Assembly: GCF_004364935.1 (NCBI RefSeq)
Contig: NZ_SOBT01000008.1
Location: forward strand, 871,534 to 935,533
Direction: 5' to 3'
DNA: 64,000 bases
From: Panacagrimonas perspica
Lineage (GTDB): Bacteria; Pseudomonadota; Gammaproteobacteria; Nevskiales; Nevskiaceae
In this document: in pieces, positions 45,163 through 53,948 of the stretch
How the letters are laid out: the number at the start of each line of letters is the position of its first letter
Numbering within the stretch: the stretch's first letter is position 1
The notes under the pieces: generated by a model
Told to the model about the DNA's origin: nothing
Seen by the model: the letters and a program-made list of their open reading frames with translations, nothing else
The model's database searches: none
Translations under genes and position numbers: made by a program

Positions 45163-46368
45163 TCAGACGCGCTCGATGATCGTCGCGATGCCCATGCCGG
45201 CGCCGACGCACAGCGAAGCCAGCGCGGTGCTCTTGCCGGTACGCTCGAGTTCGTCCAGCGCGGTGCCCAGGATGATGCAGCCGGTGGCGCCCAGCGGATG
45301 GCCCATCGCGATCGAGCCGCCGTTGACGTTGATCTTGTCCATGCCGATGTCCAGATCGCGCGCGGCACGCATGACCACGGCGGCGAAGGCCTCGTTGATC
45401 TCGAACAGGTCGATGTCGCTGACCGACATGCCCGCCTTCTTCAGCGCCTTCTTAGAGGCCGGGCCGATGCCGGTCAGCATGATCGTCGGCTCGCTGCCGG
45501 TGACCGCGACCTGGCGGATGCGCGCACGCGGCTTAAGGCCCAGGGCCGCGCCCTTTTCCTTGCTGCCGATCAGCATCAGCGCGGCGCCGTCGACGATGCC
45601 CGACGAGTTGCCGGCGTGGTGCACGTGCTCGATCTTCTCGACCGTCGTGTACTTGCGCAGCGCGGTGGCGTCGAAGCCCATCTGGCCCATCATCTCGAAG
45701 CTGGGCTTGAGCGTGGAGAGCGAGTCCGCCGTGGTGTCGCCACGCACGGTCTCGTCGTGATCGAGCACGACCATGCCGTTGATGTCCTTCACCGGGATGA
45801 TGCTCTTGGAGAACTTGTTCGCGGCCTTGGCGGCGGCGGCGCGGCGCTGCGATTCGGCGGCGAAGGAATCCACGTCACGACGCGAGAAGCCTTCGAGCGA
45901 GGCGACGAGGTCGGCGCTGATGCCCTGCGGAATGAACGCGAGCTTGTCGTTGACGCGCGGGTCCATCGCCCATGCGCCGCCATCCGAGCCCATCGGCCAG
46001 CGGCTCATCGACTCGACGCCACCAGCGACGACTAGGTCTTCCTGGCCCGACATCACCTTCATCGCGGCGATGTTCACGGACTCCAGGCCCGAGGCGCAGA
46101 AGCGGCTCTGCGTGACGCCGGCGACGCTCTGGTCCCAGCCCGCGTACAGCACGGCGACACGCGCGATGTCCGCGCCCTGTTCGCCGACCGGCGTCACGCA
46201 GCCGAGCACGACGTCGTCGACCTGCGAGGTATCGAGGCCGTTGCGATCCTGCAGCGCCCAGAAGAGGTTGCCGAGAAGATGGATCGGCGTGACCTCGTGA
46301 AGGCTGCCGTCCCGCTTGCCCTTGCCGCGCGGTGTGCGAACGGCGTCGAAGATGTATGCGTCGGTCAT
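45163..46368 (-). CDS. Acetyl-CoA C-acyltransferase (thiolase)
   Basis: The 401-residue protein cleaves 3-ketoacyl-CoA in beta-oxidation, or condenses two acyl-CoA units. The acyl-carrying Cys91 is in [15 protein letters not shown], the catalytic His is in [17 protein letters not shown] near residue 350, and the second Cys in [14 protein letters not shown] near residue 385. It is the first gene of the unit that continues with the atypical hydrolase and the FadJ-type enzyme. A TetR gene is divergent across 237 bases, the likely regulator. Confidence 0.92.
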   Translation of the reverse strand: MTDAYIFDAVRTPRGKGKRDGSLHEVTPIHLLGNLFWALQDRNGLDTSQVDDVVLGCVTPVGEQGADIARVAVLYAGWDQSVAGVTQSRFCASGLESVNIAAMKVMSGQEDLVVAGGVESMSRWPMGSDGGAWAMDPRVNDKLAFIPQGISADLVASLEGFSRRDVDSFAAESQRRAAAAKAANKFSKSIIPVKDINGMVVLDHDETVRGDTTADSLSTLKPSFEMMGQMGFDATALRKYTTVEKIEHVHHAGNSSGIVDGAALMLIGSKEKGAALGLKPRARIRQVAVTGSEPTIMLTGIGPASKKALKKAGMSVSDIDLFEINEAFAAVVMRAARDLDIGMDKINVNGGSIAMGHPLGATGCIILGTALDELERTGKSTALASLCVGAGMGIATIIERV

Positions 46369-46575
46369 GGAACAGGCTCCAGTGGAAAGCGTGGGTAATG
46401 GGGCTTACGGGTCGCGCGTGGCGGGCCACCGCGGCGAGGACGGGTCGATGCGCGGGCGTTGCGGCCGGCGCCGACGGAAGAGTCGATCGGAAAGCAGGCC
46501 CGCAGCTTAGGGACAGCGAGGGTCGGGGGTCAATGCGCGAATCGGTGCGGGCCTTTGGTCCCCGACTTTCGTATA

Positions 46576-46589
46576 GTAAAGATCGTTAC
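46576..46589. promoter_or_regulatory. Candidate TetR operator upstream of the fatty-acid regulator
   Basis: GTAAAGATCGTTAC is palindromic in 6 of 7 pairs and lies 16 bases before the TetR ATG, in the divergent region with the thiolase gene. Apart from this the 236 bases (46369-46605) show no gene. Confidence 0.4.
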
Positions 46590-46605
46590 CCATTCACTTG
46601 ATGCG

Positions 46606-47229
46606 ATGAACAAACCCGAAGCGGCCGCCCTGCGGCTTCCGGACCTGGCCCAGCTCGACCCCGCGACGCGCGAGCGCATCGAGCAAGCGGTGCTCGATAT
46701 CTTCAGCCAGCGTGAATTCCACCGCGTCGGCCTGATCGAGATCGCCCGCGGCGGCAATGTCTCGCTGCAGACGATCTACAAATACTACGGCAGCAAGGAA
46801 GCGCTGCTGTTCTCGACGCTCGACTCCGAATTGCAGCGGCTGGCGGCGCGGATGATCGATCACCTGCAGGGCATCGAGAACTACAAGGAGCGCCTGCGCA
46901 AGACGTTCTGGGTCTCGCTGGATTTCTTCGAGAAGAATCCGCGCGTGCTGCAGATCCTGATGAGTTCGGTCTACATCAACACCTGGCGGCGTTCGGGCGC
47001 CTACGAGCACCGGCCTTTGTTCAGCACCTTCATCAAGGTGCTGGCCGAAGGCCGTGCGAGCGGTGTGCTGACCAGCGAAGTGGACGAAAAGACGCTGCTC
47101 GATTTCATCTACGGCGTGGTCCAGCGCACCGTGCAGGCCTGGGTCGTGCGAGGCATGAAGGATCCGCCGACGCGACAGGCCAACGTGCTGTTCGAGATGC
47201 TGTGGCGGAGCATCGCCAAGCCGGAGTAA
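46606..47229 (+). CDS. TetR-family regulator, probably of fatty-acid oxidation
   Basis: The protein has 207 residues from the ATG at 46606. The helix-turn-helix region is FHRVGLIEIARGGNVSLQTI followed by YKYYGSKEALL (about residues 44-75). The C-terminal domain is all-helical. It is divergent from the thiolase/hydrolase/FadJ genes, as fatty-acid TetR repressors (FadR of Gram-positives, PsrA-like) often are. Effector is presumably an acyl-CoA. The family cannot be placed more precisely. Confidence 0.82.
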   Translation: MNKPEAAALRLPDLAQLDPATRERIEQAVLDIFSQREFHRVGLIEIARGGNVSLQTIYKYYGSKEALLFSTLDSELQRLAARMIDHLQGIENYKERLRKTFWVSLDFFEKNPRVLQILMSSVYINTWRRSGAYEHRPLFSTFIKVLAEGRASGVLTSEVDEKTLLDFIYGVVQRTVQAWVVRGMKDPPTRQANVLFEMLWRSIAKPE

Positions 47230-47238
47230 TGCAACGAC

Positions 47239-47309
47239 CGTAGCCCGGGTGAAACCCGGGGTCTTATTTCGATCAACGGACCGAAGCCCCGGGTTGCACC
47301 CGGGCTACG
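47239..47309. repeat. REP-like inverted pair, copy 7 (mixed arms)
   Basis: Left arm CCCGGGTGAAACCCGGG, right arm the complement of the GCA-loop variant, 27-base spacer. It is the one pair whose two arms are of different subtype. It lies between convergent 3' ends. Confidence 0.82.
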
Positions 47310-47311
47310 GG

Positions 47312-48163
47312 TCAGCGCGGCAGTCGCAGCTCGTAGAGTTTCGCGCGCAGGCCCGGATCGTCCGCATCGGTCACCACTGCCCAGCTGTTGTCGCGCACGC
47401 TGCGACCGAGAAACGCCAGGCCCTCGGCCTTCACATCGGGCCGCAGGCGGGCAGTCGGTAGCGCGGAACCCTTCGTCAGCCGTCCGATGACGCTGCCGCG
47501 ACAGGCACCGTCGAGATAGGGATCGTCGGTGTCTTCGGCGGCGGCCAGGTAGTGCAGCGTACCGTCGGCATCGGTGGCGAGATCCGTGAACGCCAGCGCG
47601 ACGCCGTCGATCTGGCCTAGCGCCACCGGCCGGATCTCGATCAGCCCTGCTGCGGTCCAGCTCGACGGACGCCGCGCGAGCAGCTTCGATGCGTCGAGGC
47701 GCACCAGGCAGCTGGCGTCGCTCTTGCCGACACCGCGATGCGCCAGCACGAGTTCGAAGCCCACTCGTGCCGCGCCTTCGATGTTCAGGTTGGGAAGATC
47801 CTGACGCAGGCGCGCGTACAGCGGCGACAGGTCGATCTCCTGGACACCGTCTGCGCCGATCCTGAAGCCGCGCTCACGATTCGCGCGAGAACCCGATCCG
47901 AGCGCCAGCAGGCTGCCATCGCCGAGGTCGACCAGGGCTTCGAGATCGGGCTTGTCGGGTTTGGCGAGCACGGCGTCGGCGTCGGCGTCGCCGGGAATCA
48001 GGGCGATCGGTGCCAGCGGCGTGCCGTCCACGAACAGGAACCGGTCCAGCGCACCGCGATCGTCGCCCATCACGTGGACGATGCCGTCGCGCAGCACGAT
48101 GCCGCTCGCCGCGCTGAGCGTCAGCGTGAAGCGCGCGTCGAGCTGGCCGTCAGGAAGCGTCAT
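47312..48163 (-). CDS. Conserved protein, probable beta-propeller, unknown function
   Basis: The 283-residue protein has no signal peptide and repeats the pattern of short strands with D-G or G-D turns (VLRDGIVHVMGDD, LEALVDLGDGSLLALGSGSR, FTDLATDADGTLHYLAAAED). This suggests a beta-propeller. I recall an uncharacterised DUF family with this SGIVL/EGLAFLG pattern but cannot name it. Its start overlaps the channel gene end by 14 bases, indicating coupled translation with that gene. Confidence 0.65.
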   Translation of the reverse strand: MTLPDGQLDARFTLTLSAASGIVLRDGIVHVMGDDRGALDRFLFVDGTPLAPIALIPGDADADAVLAKPDKPDLEALVDLGDGSLLALGSGSRANRERGFRIGADGVQEIDLSPLYARLRQDLPNLNIEGAARVGFELVLAHRGVGKSDASCLVRLDASKLLARRPSSWTAAGLIEIRPVALGQIDGVALAFTDLATDADGTLHYLAAAEDTDDPYLDGACRGSVIGRLTKGSALPTARLRPDVKAEGLAFLGRSVRDNSWAVVTDADDPGLRAKLYELRLPR

Positions 48164-48851
48164 CGTGACGGCGGGGCGGATGCTTGGGCGCGGAAGCCAG
48201 CGCGATCAGTCGCGACACCACCAGCGCGATGTACATGACGCCCGTCAATTCCTCGAGCATCACCAGCGCGCGCGCCATCGGCGTCAGCGGAATGATGTCG
48301 CCCAGGCCCACGCCGGAGAGCACGGTGAAGCTCAGGAACAGCAGTTCCATCCAGCTGCGCGCTGCCTCGGGATCGACCATCGCGCCGAAGCTGCCGGGCA
48401 GGAGCGCCTGGCAGACGTTGTAGAGATGCGCGTAGGCCCAGGCGAGCAGGGTGAACGTAGCGCCCGCCGCGAAGAATTCGTCGGCGCTCGCGGTCAGGTC
48501 CTGCAGCATGTAGGCGATCAGCGAGCCCGCCGCGTAGAAGTAGAACGCGGCCAGCACCGCTGCCGCCGCGATATCCAGATGCGTGCTCGGCCACAGCATG
48601 TTGAGGCCGAGCAGCAGAACGACGACCAGCGCGAGCAGGCCGCCCAGCCAGGTCATGAACGCACTGCTGCGCACGACTTGCAGGGCGGCGCCCAGCACCA
48701 CGAGGCCGAAACCGGCCAGCACCGCACGTCCGCCGGGCACATGCTCCATCAGTGCGTAGAGCAGAACGCCGGCCAGTTGTACCGCCAGCAGCACCGCCGA
48801 AGGATGGTGCTTCACGAGCACGACACGGCGCAGAAACCAGATGCTGGCCAA
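48150..48851 (-). CDS. Two-pore-helix-type ion channel family protein
   Basis: The protein has 233 residues if a TTG at 48851 is the start; the frame is open further upstream and the start is uncertain. Five hydrophobic helices are visible. The last two flank the pore loop LFLSFTVLSGVGLGDIIPLT, whose VGLGD matches the potassium-filter position (TxGxGD) with Leu in place of Tyr/Phe. The tail is basic. This is a potassium- or cation-channel-like protein (Ion_trans_2) of unclear selectivity. The next gene downstream overlaps it by 14 bases. Confidence 0.7.
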   Translation of the reverse strand: MASIWFLRRVVLVKHHPSAVLLAVQLAGVLLYALMEHVPGGRAVLAGFGLVVLGAALQVVRSSAFMTWLGGLLALVVVLLLGLNMLWPSTHLDIAAAAVLAAFYFYAAGSLIAYMLQDLTASADEFFAAGATFTLLAWAYAHLYNVCQALLPGSFGAMVDPEAARSWMELLFLSFTVLSGVGLGDIIPLTPMARALVMLEELTGVMYIALVVSRLIALASAPKHPPRRHDDAS

Positions 48852-48910
48852 GAGGGGTTGATCCTGCGAAAAGCGAGAACGTGGCGGAGCTTGCCACCGA
48901 TGCGCGCCGC

Positions 48911-49543
48911 CTAGAAGCCGAACGCGATCGCCAGCGCCAATCCGATCAGCAGCGCGCCCATCGCGCGATCGATCCGGTGTGCGTGGGCCAGCAGTCTTCG
49001 TCGCACGGCGGGATGGCCGACGGTCCAGGCCACGAAGCTGAAATACGCGGCGGTGGCCACCACCATCCACAGCCCGAGCACGACCCGCAGCAAGGCCGGC
49101 GTGCCGGCCGTCACGACGCTCGAGCACAGCGCGACGAAGAACAGGAACGCCTTGGCGTTGAGCAGATTGGTGGCCAGCCCCAGGCCGTAGGCGCGGGCGG
49201 CGGAAGGTGCCGGCGCCGCGGCGGGCGCTAGCTCGCCCGAGCGCGCGAGCATCGGCTGAGAGCGCAAGGCCTTGAGTCCGATCCACAGCAGGACGGCCGC
49301 GCCGCCGTAACGCAGCCCATCGAGCAGTCCCGGGAACCGTTCGACGGCCCATCCCAGGCCGAACATGCCCCAGCTCACGTGGAACAGGATGCCGCTGCCG
49401 ATGCCCAGTGCGGTCGCCACGCCGATGCCGCGTCCATGCGCCAGCGTCTGCCGGACGATCACGGCGAAGTCGGGTCCCGGGCTCGACACGCCGAGTGCGT
49501 GGGCGAGCGCGACCGCGCCGAAGATCGCCCAGGCTTCGGTCAT
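48911..49543 (-). CDS. LysE/RhtB-family amino-acid exporter
   Basis: The 210-residue inner-membrane protein has six hydrophobic helices. The family signature is SSPGPDFAVIVRQTLAHGRG near residue 20, with GIGSGILFHV and NLLNAKAFLFFVAL following, the latter typical of RhtB/RhtC. These export threonine, homoserine or other amino acids. It begins at the ATG at 49543 and stands on the same strand as its neighbours, 59 bases before the channel gene. Confidence 0.85.
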   Translation of the reverse strand: MTEAWAIFGAVALAHALGVSSPGPDFAVIVRQTLAHGRGIGVATALGIGSGILFHVSWGMFGLGWAVERFPGLLDGLRYGGAAVLLWIGLKALRSQPMLARSGELAPAAAPAPSAARAYGLGLATNLLNAKAFLFFVALCSSVVTAGTPALLRVVLGLWMVVATAAYFSFVAWTVGHPAVRRRLLAHAHRIDRAMGALLIGLALAIAFGF

Positions 49544-49598
49544 GGCGTTGCGCGTCCGGGAACCGTACGCGGCTTCGAAGCCCGCTCGCGGTGCGACC

Positions 49599-49620
49599 CG
49601 TAGCCCGGACGAAGTCCGGG
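49599..49620. repeat. REP-like palindrome, single arm, copy 8
   Basis: CGTAG head with CCCGGACGAAGTCCGGG. A possible degraded partner (ATCCGGGCCGCG) follows at 49632-49643. It lies between tandem genes. Confidence 0.75.
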
Positions 49621-49668
49621 ATGCGTTCGCCATCCGGGCCGCGTGGTGGAGAGCACTCCCCTGAATTC

Positions 49669-50211
49669 CTAACGAGCGCCGGGCCAGGGACCGTCCGGCG
49701 CACCGGGGTCGGCTCGCTCCACGGTCTCCTCGCGGTACAGCCGCAGACCGCGGGCCCGGTAGTTGGCCAGCGCGGCCGGGCCATCGAGCGTGCAGGTATG
49801 AACCCATACGCGCCGCGCCTGCATCGCCCACGCTTTGTGGATGCCGACCGTCAGCAGATGTCCGCCGAGGCCGCGACCGATGAAACGCGGGATCAGGCCG
49901 AAGTACGCGATCTCGACGTCGTCGCCCGCCTGTCTCTCCAGCTCGACGTAACCGGCGGTGGTGCCGCGGTCGTACAGCACCCAGGTCTGCACCTCGGGCC
50001 GGTCCAGCCACTGCAGCCAGTCCGCGTACGACCAGGCGAGCCGGTCGCGCCAGTACCAGTCGCCGCCCACTGCCGTGTAGAGAAAGCGGTTGAGTTCGGG
50101 CAGCGGCACGCAGGCCTGCTCGATGTGTGGTTCAGGCTCGGGTGTCCGCGCGGGTACCAGCTGATCCGGCGCGGTCATCTCCAGGTAATGCGTCGTCAGC
50201 GCGTAGCTCAT
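49669..50211 (-). CDS. GNAT-family N-acetyltransferase
   Basis: The 180-residue protein has the acetyl-CoA binding motif A as IPRFIGRGLGGHLLTVGI (Q/RxxGxG/A) near residue 105, preceded by the strand DDVEIAYFGL and followed by VWVHTCTLDGPAALANYRARG with RLYREE. The N-terminal 45 residues are extra. The substrate is unknown. The gene is 42 bases upstream of nothing on this strand and 41 bases downstream of the GST gene, so an operon is possible. Confidence 0.8.
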   Translation of the reverse strand: MSYALTTHYLEMTAPDQLVPARTPEPEPHIEQACVPLPELNRFLYTAVGGDWYWRDRLAWSYADWLQWLDRPEVQTWVLYDRGTTAGYVELERQAGDDVEIAYFGLIPRFIGRGLGGHLLTVGIHKAWAMQARRVWVHTCTLDGPAALANYRARGLRLYREETVERADPGAPDGPWPGAR

Positions 50212-50253
50212 CCGCGCGCACTCGCGGCGCGCATCGCCGCATCGCGGGCGGCT

Positions 50254-51024
50254 TCACAGCGCGTAGGCCTGCTCCAGGTAGCGCAGGATGTCGCTCGACT
50301 CGTACATCGCGGTCCCGGTGTTCGGGTCGATGAGATAGGGCACCTGGGAACGCCCGGTCAGTTCCTTCATGCGGATGCGATTCGGACTGGTCAGCGGCGC
50401 GTCCGGGAAGAACTTTCCGCGCACGGCAGGCGGCCCCATCTCTTCCCAGCGCGACTTCGCGAAGTTGCGCAGCCGGTAGGGCAGCTGGAGTTCGGTCATG
50501 AGTTCGCGCACCGGGCGCGAATACGGACTGGCCTCGAAGCTGTACAGCTCCAGCGGTTGTTCCGGCGCGCGCGACGGACGTGCGCGCATGCCGCGGATGC
50601 GCCCAATCGCGCGCGACACGGTGGCCGCATAGGAGCCGACGATGCCGAGCTGCCGGCCGAGACCACGCGATGCGGGCTTGCCGTTGCCGTAGGCCAGTCG
50701 CAGGTGATCGACGATGTCCGCGGACTCGTACAGCTTGTCGCCGGTGTTCGGATCCACCAGAAAAGGAAACTGCTGCTTGCCGCCGAGCTCCTGCACGCGC
50801 GGACGGAAGCGTGTTCCTTCGGCCGGGCAGGGATAGATCATCGCGTCGATGTCCAGCTCGCTGAGCACTTCGCGCACCAAGCGGCAGTAGGGGCTGGCCT
50901 CGATGTCGTACAGCTCGAGCAGTTTTTCCGGTTGCCGCGTGGCGGGTGTGAACGAGGCCGCGCCGCGCCAGCCGCGACAGGAACTGGCGATCAGGGACGT
51001 CGTGAGGTCGAAGGCAGAGGCCAT
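50254..51024 (-). CDS. Protein with tandem thioredoxin-fold GST N-domains
   Basis: The protein has 256 residues from the ATG at 51024. Two copies of a GST N-terminal domain are clear: LLELYDIEASPYCRLVRE to DPNTGDKLYESADIVDHL (about 34-112), and PLELYSFEASPYSRPVRE to DPNTGTAMYESSDILRYL (about 155-252). The first keeps Cys47 at the catalytic position; the second has Ser169. No helical GST C-domain is present. The same architecture occurs in plant chloroplast and cyanobacterial proteins of unknown function. It may bind glutathione without transferase activity. Confidence 0.8.
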   Translation of the reverse strand: MASAFDLTTSLIASSCRGWRGAASFTPATRQPEKLLELYDIEASPYCRLVREVLSELDIDAMIYPCPAEGTRFRPRVQELGGKQQFPFLVDPNTGDKLYESADIVDHLRLAYGNGKPASRGLGRQLGIVGSYAATVSRAIGRIRGMRARPSRAPEQPLELYSFEASPYSRPVRELMTELQLPYRLRNFAKSRWEEMGPPAVRGKFFPDAPLTSPNRIRMKELTGRSQVPYLIDPNTGTAMYESSDILRYLEQAYAL

Positions 51025-51073
51025 GCGTCTCAGGGTTGGATAACGGGCGGCCATTGTGGCGCAGGGCCGCCTC

Positions 51074-51146
51074 CGTAGCCCGGACGAAGTCCGGGAGCTT
51101 TTTGTCGCCATCCGAAGTGCCACTCCCGGACTTCGTCCGGACTACG
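51074..51146. repeat. REP-like inverted pair, copy 9
   Basis: CCCGGACGAAGTCCGGG arms at 51074-51095 and 51125-51146, 29-base spacer; the right head reads ACTACG (one change). The next gene's stop lies immediately after it. Confidence 0.85.
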
Positions 51147-52763
51147 TCAGGTGGGCGGCGGAGCGGCAACGGGCGTCGTCGCTTCGACGGGAACGGTCGG
51201 CGGCATGTCGGGCGGGAGCGCGTTGACCCGCGCGGTCAGCAACTGGCGGCAGCTGGCGCACGCGCTGCGGGCGACGAGATCGTTCAGGCGCTGCCGCTTT
51301 CCAGCGACTTCCTCCTCGGCGTCGAGGATGTGCTCGACGGCGCGCTCGTAGACGGGCTTGAGCAGGTTCTCGAGCTGCGCGTCGAGACTGGTCAGCGGCT
51401 CCATGCTGTCGGGATCCAGCGAACGCAGTTCACCGGCCGACATCAACTGGCGCAGGCGCGTGAGCTCGCGCTCGGCATCGCGCAGCGCGGGCGCTTCGGG
51501 ATCTGCGCTGCCGGCGAGCGCCGTCGCCCACGTGGGATACGACTGCGAACGTACGAACAGCCCGATCGCCTGGTCCCAGATCGCGGCGTACTGCGACTGT
51601 CCGCGCGATGCGGCGCTGCGGATGCAGGCTTCGACCTGCTGCGCGCTGGAGCGGTAGTGCTCGATCCAGTACGCATCGTTGGGTGTCGGCAGCGATGCGG
51701 CCTGCTGGGCGTACTGCAGCAGTCGCCCGCCGCGACGCCAGGCCGGCGCCTCGGTGTTGGCGCGTCGCACCGTCAACAGCAGTTCGCCGCGGGTCAGCAG
51801 GTGACGCTCGTACTCGGTCTGCAGGCGCGCAAGTTGTCCGGAAGCGAGCAGCGCGCGGTAGTCGGCCCAGACACGCTCGTCGGCCTCGCAGGAAATCGCG
51901 CTGCCGATGAAGTCCTTCACCGAGCGGTAATCGACGACGTCGAGCTCGAAGCGCACGTAGGCCTCGGCCGGCATCCAGGGCTTGCCCTTGGCGTCGCACA
52001 GGCCGGTCGGCGACTGGCCGCGCTCGCAGCGGCGCAGGTTGGGCGCCGGCGCTTCGAGTTCGACGCCGGTGGAATTGAGCATCACGACGAACTGGCGGCC
52101 GTCGAGCGCCGACACACCCTCGTCGGAGCGCAGTCCGAGCAGCGTCTTCTCTTCCCAGGGCTTCTTCTCGGTCTTGATCTCGTCGCTGAGCATCTCGCCG
52201 AGCTTCGAACTCAATCCGCTGACGACCTGGCCGCCGGGCACGAAGCCCATGCCGAACTTCATCACTGGTTCGCCGGTGGCGATCTCGAGCAGGTTGGTCA
52301 CCCACTTCGCCTTGTCCTTGGGCACACCGCGCACGACGATCTGCAGGTGCGGCGACTTCGACAGCGACTCGGGGTCCACCAGCAGGCCTTCGGTCAGCAG
52401 CGCGTTGTCGACGATCGCGCTCACCGTCTTGCCCTCCTGCACGTCGTACAGCAGCACCGGGATCTCGGGCTCGGTGTTGGTCGAGAAGCTCGCGACCGTA
52501 CCCTTCCCGAACTTGGCGGATATCAGCAGCATCGCCGGCCGCTGGGATTCCGGTCCGAAATCGAGCGCGCGGCCGTTGGTGTCGAGATTGGAGCTGACGA
52601 AGATGCGCAGATAACCGTCGGCGTACTTCGAGGGATTGGGCGTGGCCGTTTCCTGGTTCACCGACGTGGCGACCGGTTTGACGAAGCGTCCGCCGGAGCC
52701 GCAGGCGGCCAGCAGGGCGCCGAGCAGGATCAGCGGCAGCGTATTGCGGAGAAGCTGGGGCAT
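51147..52763 (-). CDS. Large lipoprotein of unknown function
   Basis: The protein has 538 residues from the ATG at 52763, where the lipoprotein signal ends in LLAAC (Cys21). The N-terminal half (about 40-290) is beta-rich with YLRIFVSSNLDTNGRALDFG and KSPHLQIVVRGVPKDKA. The C-terminal half (about 300-510) is helical with heptad-like stretches and a CASC motif. A Pro/Thr-rich tail ends it. No known domain is recognised. The outer membrane or periplasm is the likely location. Confidence 0.65.
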   Translation of the reverse strand: MPQLLRNTLPLILLGALLAACGSGGRFVKPVATSVNQETATPNPSKYADGYLRIFVSSNLDTNGRALDFGPESQRPAMLLISAKFGKGTVASFSTNTEPEIPVLLYDVQEGKTVSAIVDNALLTEGLLVDPESLSKSPHLQIVVRGVPKDKAKWVTNLLEIATGEPVMKFGMGFVPGGQVVSGLSSKLGEMLSDEIKTEKKPWEEKTLLGLRSDEGVSALDGRQFVVMLNSTGVELEAPAPNLRRCERGQSPTGLCDAKGKPWMPAEAYVRFELDVVDYRSVKDFIGSAISCEADERVWADYRALLASGQLARLQTEYERHLLTRGELLLTVRRANTEAPAWRRGGRLLQYAQQAASLPTPNDAYWIEHYRSSAQQVEACIRSAASRGQSQYAAIWDQAIGLFVRSQSYPTWATALAGSADPEAPALRDAERELTRLRQLMSAGELRSLDPDSMEPLTSLDAQLENLLKPVYERAVEHILDAEEEVAGKRQRLNDLVARSACASCRQLLTARVNALPPDMPPTVPVEATTPVAAPPPT

Positions 52764-52833
52764 CGTGTGCAGGGGAGTGGGACGACGGTTCCGACAGCAA
52801 GAAATGAGCAAGGTTTCGCCGACGATGCAGAGA

Positions 52834-53103
52834 TCAGTCGCCGAAATGCAGTGACACGTGCATCTTGCCGTCGGGCGGAAGCTGCAGGTACCAGCCGCGC
52901 TTCTCGAGCCCTTCGAGGACCTGCTGGATGTCCACGCGCGCCAGTTTGCGCCGCGGTCCGAGGTCGAGATCCATCACGCGCGCCATGCGCGACGCGCGTT
53001 GCTGGAGTTCGGGCGGCAGCGCGGTCAGGTCCAGGCCTTCCCGCAGGTAGACGTAGGTTCCATCCTGGCTGCCGACCCGGTAGATCGTGCATTTCATCGT
53101 CAT
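52834..53103 (-). CDS. YcgL-domain protein
   Basis: The 89-residue protein has MKCTIYRVGSQDGTYVYL, then LPPELQQRASRMARVMDLDL and RGWYLQLPP. This is the YcgL (DUF709) fold of Gammaproteobacteria, function unknown. The ATG at 53103 overlaps the upstream stop (ATGA), but the family N-terminus (MKC) starts at the second ATG, 53097. Either could be used. It is translationally coupled to a voltage-sensor-like membrane protein. Confidence 0.85.
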   Translation of the reverse strand: MTMKCTIYRVGSQDGTYVYLREGLDLTALPPELQQRASRMARVMDLDLGPRRKLARVDIQQVLEGLEKRGWYLQLPPDGKMHVSLHFGD

Positions 53104-53873
53104 CCGTCCCGGCTTTCCGCGTTGGCTTCCACCGAAGCACGGATCTGTTGCAGGTTCTCGCGCAGCACGTCGGCGATCAGCTCGTCCGTGCGCGGATCGA
53201 GCAACACCTGTTCGACGACGCGCAACGCAAGGTCGATGAAGGTCTCGCTGAGATCCTTGGCAAACGGCAGCTTCGACAGCCGGCCAGTCTGCGGGTCATT
53301 GCGCAACTTCTCGGCGATCATCGCACGCAGCTGCGGCTGGTTCTCTTCCAGCGCCCGCGCGATGTTGCGCGCGTACTGGCCCTTGGCCAGAACCTCGCTG
53401 ACCTCGTCGAGCACGGCGACCGTCACCGCGCCGCTGATCGATTCGACGATCGCGTTCTTGAACCGATTGACCAGGCGGTAGGTGAACTCGTCGCCCAGCG
53501 CACGATCGGCGGCCCTGCCGAAACGCGACAGCAGGATCAGGATGCGCAGCGCGCGGAACAGCCGGAAGCCGCGCAGCGCCGGATGCTGCAGCGGGATCAT
53601 GCCCAGCACCTCGTACCAGTTGCGCTTGACGTACTCCAGCTTCCAGCCGGCCTGGCGCCAGCGCCAGCCAAACTCCGCGGCGAAGATCGCGCAGATTGCA
53701 TAGTCCGCGGCGAAGATCAGCTGCGTGGTCTGAGGACTCAGCGTCGCCAGCATTTCCCAGACGAGCAGGCCCACCGAGACCAGGGCCAGGACCAGCATCA
53801 GCCAGTCGAGCAGGCCGACCCGCCGTGCGGCGTCGGCCATCTCCAGGTGCAAGGCTTGTTCGGGGCGGCTCAT
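53100..53873 (-). CDS. Voltage-sensor-like four-helix membrane protein without a pore
   Basis: The protein has 257 residues. Helices S1 (about 21-45), S2 (about 50-68, with Asp57 and Glu67), S3 (NWYEVLGMIPL, 85-95) and S4 (101-120) are evident. S4 carries Arg at 101, 104, 107, 110, then 117 and 120, the regular spacing of voltage sensors in the Ion_trans family. After S4 the chain is a long charged, helical cytoplasmic tail (about 125-257) with no S5-pore-S6. It resembles the sensor of proton channels or voltage-controlled enzymes. Function in bacteria is unknown. Confidence 0.75.
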   Translation of the reverse strand: MSRPEQALHLEMADAARRVGLLDWLMLVLALVSVGLLVWEMLATLSPQTTQLIFAADYAICAIFAAEFGWRWRQAGWKLEYVKRNWYEVLGMIPLQHPALRGFRLFRALRILILLSRFGRAADRALGDEFTYRLVNRFKNAIVESISGAVTVAVLDEVSEVLAKGQYARNIARALEENQPQLRAMIAEKLRNDPQTGRLSKLPFAKDLSETFIDLALRVVEQVLLDPRTDELIADVLRENLQQIRASVEANAESRDG

Positions 53874-53948
53874 CGCGCGACGCTACGCAGGCGCTGTACG
53901 AGGGGTCAAGCGCGACCAGGTCCTGCAGTCAACCGCGGAGGGCGGCAG

